Of a DNA stretch of 36,280 nucleotides, positions 35,038-36,280 are shown piece by piece; position 1 is the stretch's first letter, and the number at the start of each line of letters is the position of its first letter. The translations under genes and the position numbers were made by a program. The stretch comes from Anaerolineae bacterium. GTDB lineage: Bacteria; Chloroflexota; Anaerolineae; 4572-78; J111. Location: NCBI GenBank assembly GCA_020433805.1, contig JAGRBZ010000032.1, positions 1-36,280 on the forward strand. Reading direction: 5' to 3'. A model generated the notes under the pieces. It was not told the DNA's origin. It did no database searches and was given only the letters and a program-made list of their open reading frames with translations.

Positions 35038-36280
35038 TCAATACCCCAAAATCGTATCAACCAGCGCCTCGGTCTCATAGTGGGGCGTGCCGTAGCCGAG
35101 GCGTACCAGAGCGCGGACTCGGGCCAGCTTGTCGGGAATCTGCTCCGGCTGCTCGATGAGTTGGTTGCGCCGCACCGCGTCGTGATAGCGGCGAGCGGCC
35201 CGGTAGCCAGCCCAGTCCGCTTCCGGCAACGTCTTTAGCCACTGCTTGCGGGCTTCGTCGGAGTCCAGCTGCCGCAGCCGTTCGACCTGGCGGAGGGAGT
35301 CCCCGCCGGGATGGGGCGGCAGCGGGTCCGGTTCGCCGCGTCGTGCGGTGCGCAGTTCTACGGCCGGGTCGGGAATGGGTGGGTCGGCGTAGGTGTGGAG
35401 AGTGCAGACCGGTTGAGGCGAGCCGTTAACCATGGGCCGGACGTAACAGCGGAAATTGGCCAGGGTGGTCAAATCCTCGACGGCAGAGAGTTCCGGTAGC
35501 CACTTGAGGAATTTTGGCGCGTCGGCCGCTTCGGCCCGGAAGACCACTTTGGTACCGGTGTTGTTGGCGACCGAGTTGGTCAGGTCGCCCAACTGGCCCA
35601 AATGCTGGTGAGCCAGGGTCAAGCTGGCCCCCATCTTGCGGGCTTGCTCCAGAATATCGGCAAACTCCTGCCCGCTCTGGCCGACAAAAGTCTGGAACTC
35701 ATCGACGCAGATAGCTGCCTGCCGCCGCTCAGCTTCGGGGATATCCATGCGGCTCATGACTGCGCCAAAGAGTTTGTACATCATCATCGCTCCAACGAAG
35801 GTGCGGTTACCGGCCCCCATCCGGCCGTCGAGCTGAACCAGAATGACCTTGCCGGTATCAAGCGCCTGGCGAAAGTTGACCGTGCTGCGCGGTTGGGCCA
35901 CAATCCGGCGAACAACCGAGTTGCGCAGGAAGGCGTTAATGCGCCGGCGGGGGACAGAGAACATAGCGTCCAGTTCACGATCTTTTTTCTGTTCTAGCGC
36001 CTGCCAGTAGGGTTGGCCGATCGGGTCATCGAGGTTGTAGGTCAAGTCGTAGCGATAATCGGGGTCGGTCAAAAGTTTGAAGAGATGGACCATGGTCGCC
36101 TCAGACTGGCCGCTGATGACAGCTAGCAGCGCATTCTCCAAAATTTCCTGCATCTGAACCGCCTGATCCCAGTTAGCGCCCATCGCTTTACGCATCACAC
36201 CCATCACATTAGCCACGACCGCACCCAGGTCAGCGCCCGCCCGGAACTCCAGAGGGTTGATGCCAATGACCCGCTCGGGG
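35038..36280 (-). CDS. VirD4/TraG/HerA-like conjugative coupling ATPase, N-terminus cut by window edge
   Basis: The minus-strand frame is open from the right edge and gives 413 residues. A Walker B segment ICVDEFQTF with a following sensor-like LAHQHLGQL is characteristic of the FtsK/HerA/VirD4 group that pumps DNA through type IV secretion pores. The INPLEF segment near the visible start also fits. The Walker A motif and any membrane anchor would lie beyond the window. The C-terminal 100 residues are charged and proline-rich. The gene converges on the BREX operon and suggests that the island sits on or next to an integrative conjugative element or plasmid. Confidence 0.8.
   Translation of the reverse strand, partial: PERVIGINPLEFRAGADLGAVVANVMGVMRKAMGANWDQAVQMQEILENALLAVISGQSEATMVHLFKLLTDPDYRYDLTYNLDDPIGQPYWQALEQKKDRELDAMFSVPRRRINAFLRNSVVRRIVAQPRSTVNFRQALDTGKVILVQLDGRMGAGNRTFVGAMMMYKLFGAVMSRMDIPEAERRQAAICVDEFQTFVGQSGQEFADILEQARKMGASLTLAHQHLGQLGDLTNSVANNTGTKVVFRAEAADAPKFLKWLPELSAVEDLTTLANFRCYVRPMVNGSPQPVCTLHTYADPPIPDPAVELRTARRGEPDPLPPHPGGDSLRQVERLRQLDSDEARKQWLKTLPEADWAGYRAARRYHDAVRRNQLIEQPEQIPDKLARVRALVRLGYGTPHYETEALVDTILGY

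Noticed and set aside
34895..35080. A 61-codon frame between the hairpin and the coupling ATPase
   Set aside because: It has no ribosome-binding site, no similarity that I recognise, and runs into the opposing gene.
1..36280. tRNA genes, rRNA, CRISPR arrays or complete insertion sequences
   Set aside because: I looked through the intergenic gaps and saw no cloverleaf-like sequence, no regularly spaced repeat-spacer array and no transposase with terminal inverted repeats.

Overview
The window looks like an accessory genomic island from a filamentous, Chloroflexota-like bacterium. That placement is inferred from protein style: AAA ATPases opening with FVGR motifs, 40-residue TPR arrays, and a recurrent N-terminal helical module. 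No rRNA or housekeeping marker is present to confirm it. Base composition is roughly balanced, with strong local swings between domains. The island is bounded by mobility functions. A truncated serine recombinase runs off the left edge on the minus strand, and a truncated VirD4/HerA-like coupling ATPase runs off the right edge on the minus strand.

Almost everything between (about 867-34074, all plus strand, tightly packed) is an expanded BREX type 3 phage-defence locus. The core genes occur in the usual order: brxF (867-1349), brxC/pglY (1466-5143), the BREX-3 adenine methyltransferase pglX (9110-11569), a brxHII-type helicase (11562-15098), pglZ (31271-33301) and a brxA-like gene (33298-34074). 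A leader of about 365 bases upstream of brxF holds a possible promoter, two hairpins and a small inverted repeat.

Two groups of extra genes interrupt the core. Between brxC and pglX sit two AAA ATPases: a soluble one with a short N-terminal adaptor-like module (5160-6227) and a membrane-anchored one (6267-9050). Between brxHII and pglZ sit a small NERD-nuclease-like gene (15102-15473), two tandem paralogous STAND-type ATPases with C-terminal TPR arrays (15425-17917 and 17904-20678), a giant 2577-residue protein with two sacsin/Hsp90-like ATPase modules (20807-28540), and a second SNF2-type helicase (28546-31257).

The most interesting link between these parts is a helical N-terminal module of about 45 residues (pattern LI..H.RRL..LKE.QAL.G....P...EIEDIE). 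It is shared by the soluble AAA ATPase, the BREX helicase and the second STAND protein. This suggests homotypic docking that ties sensor-like ATPases to the BREX machinery. The working model is that PglX/BrxC/BrxF/PglZ/BrxA mark and protect host DNA and block phage replication. The STAND-TPR pair would act as regulated sensors, the NERD protein as a possible nuclease arm, and the sacsin-like/helicase pair as a further ATP-driven module. All of that wiring is inference.

Downstream of the island (34204-35037) lie a decayed gene start and a palindromic repeat, typical of island margins. No tRNA, rRNA, CRISPR array or complete insertion sequence was found.
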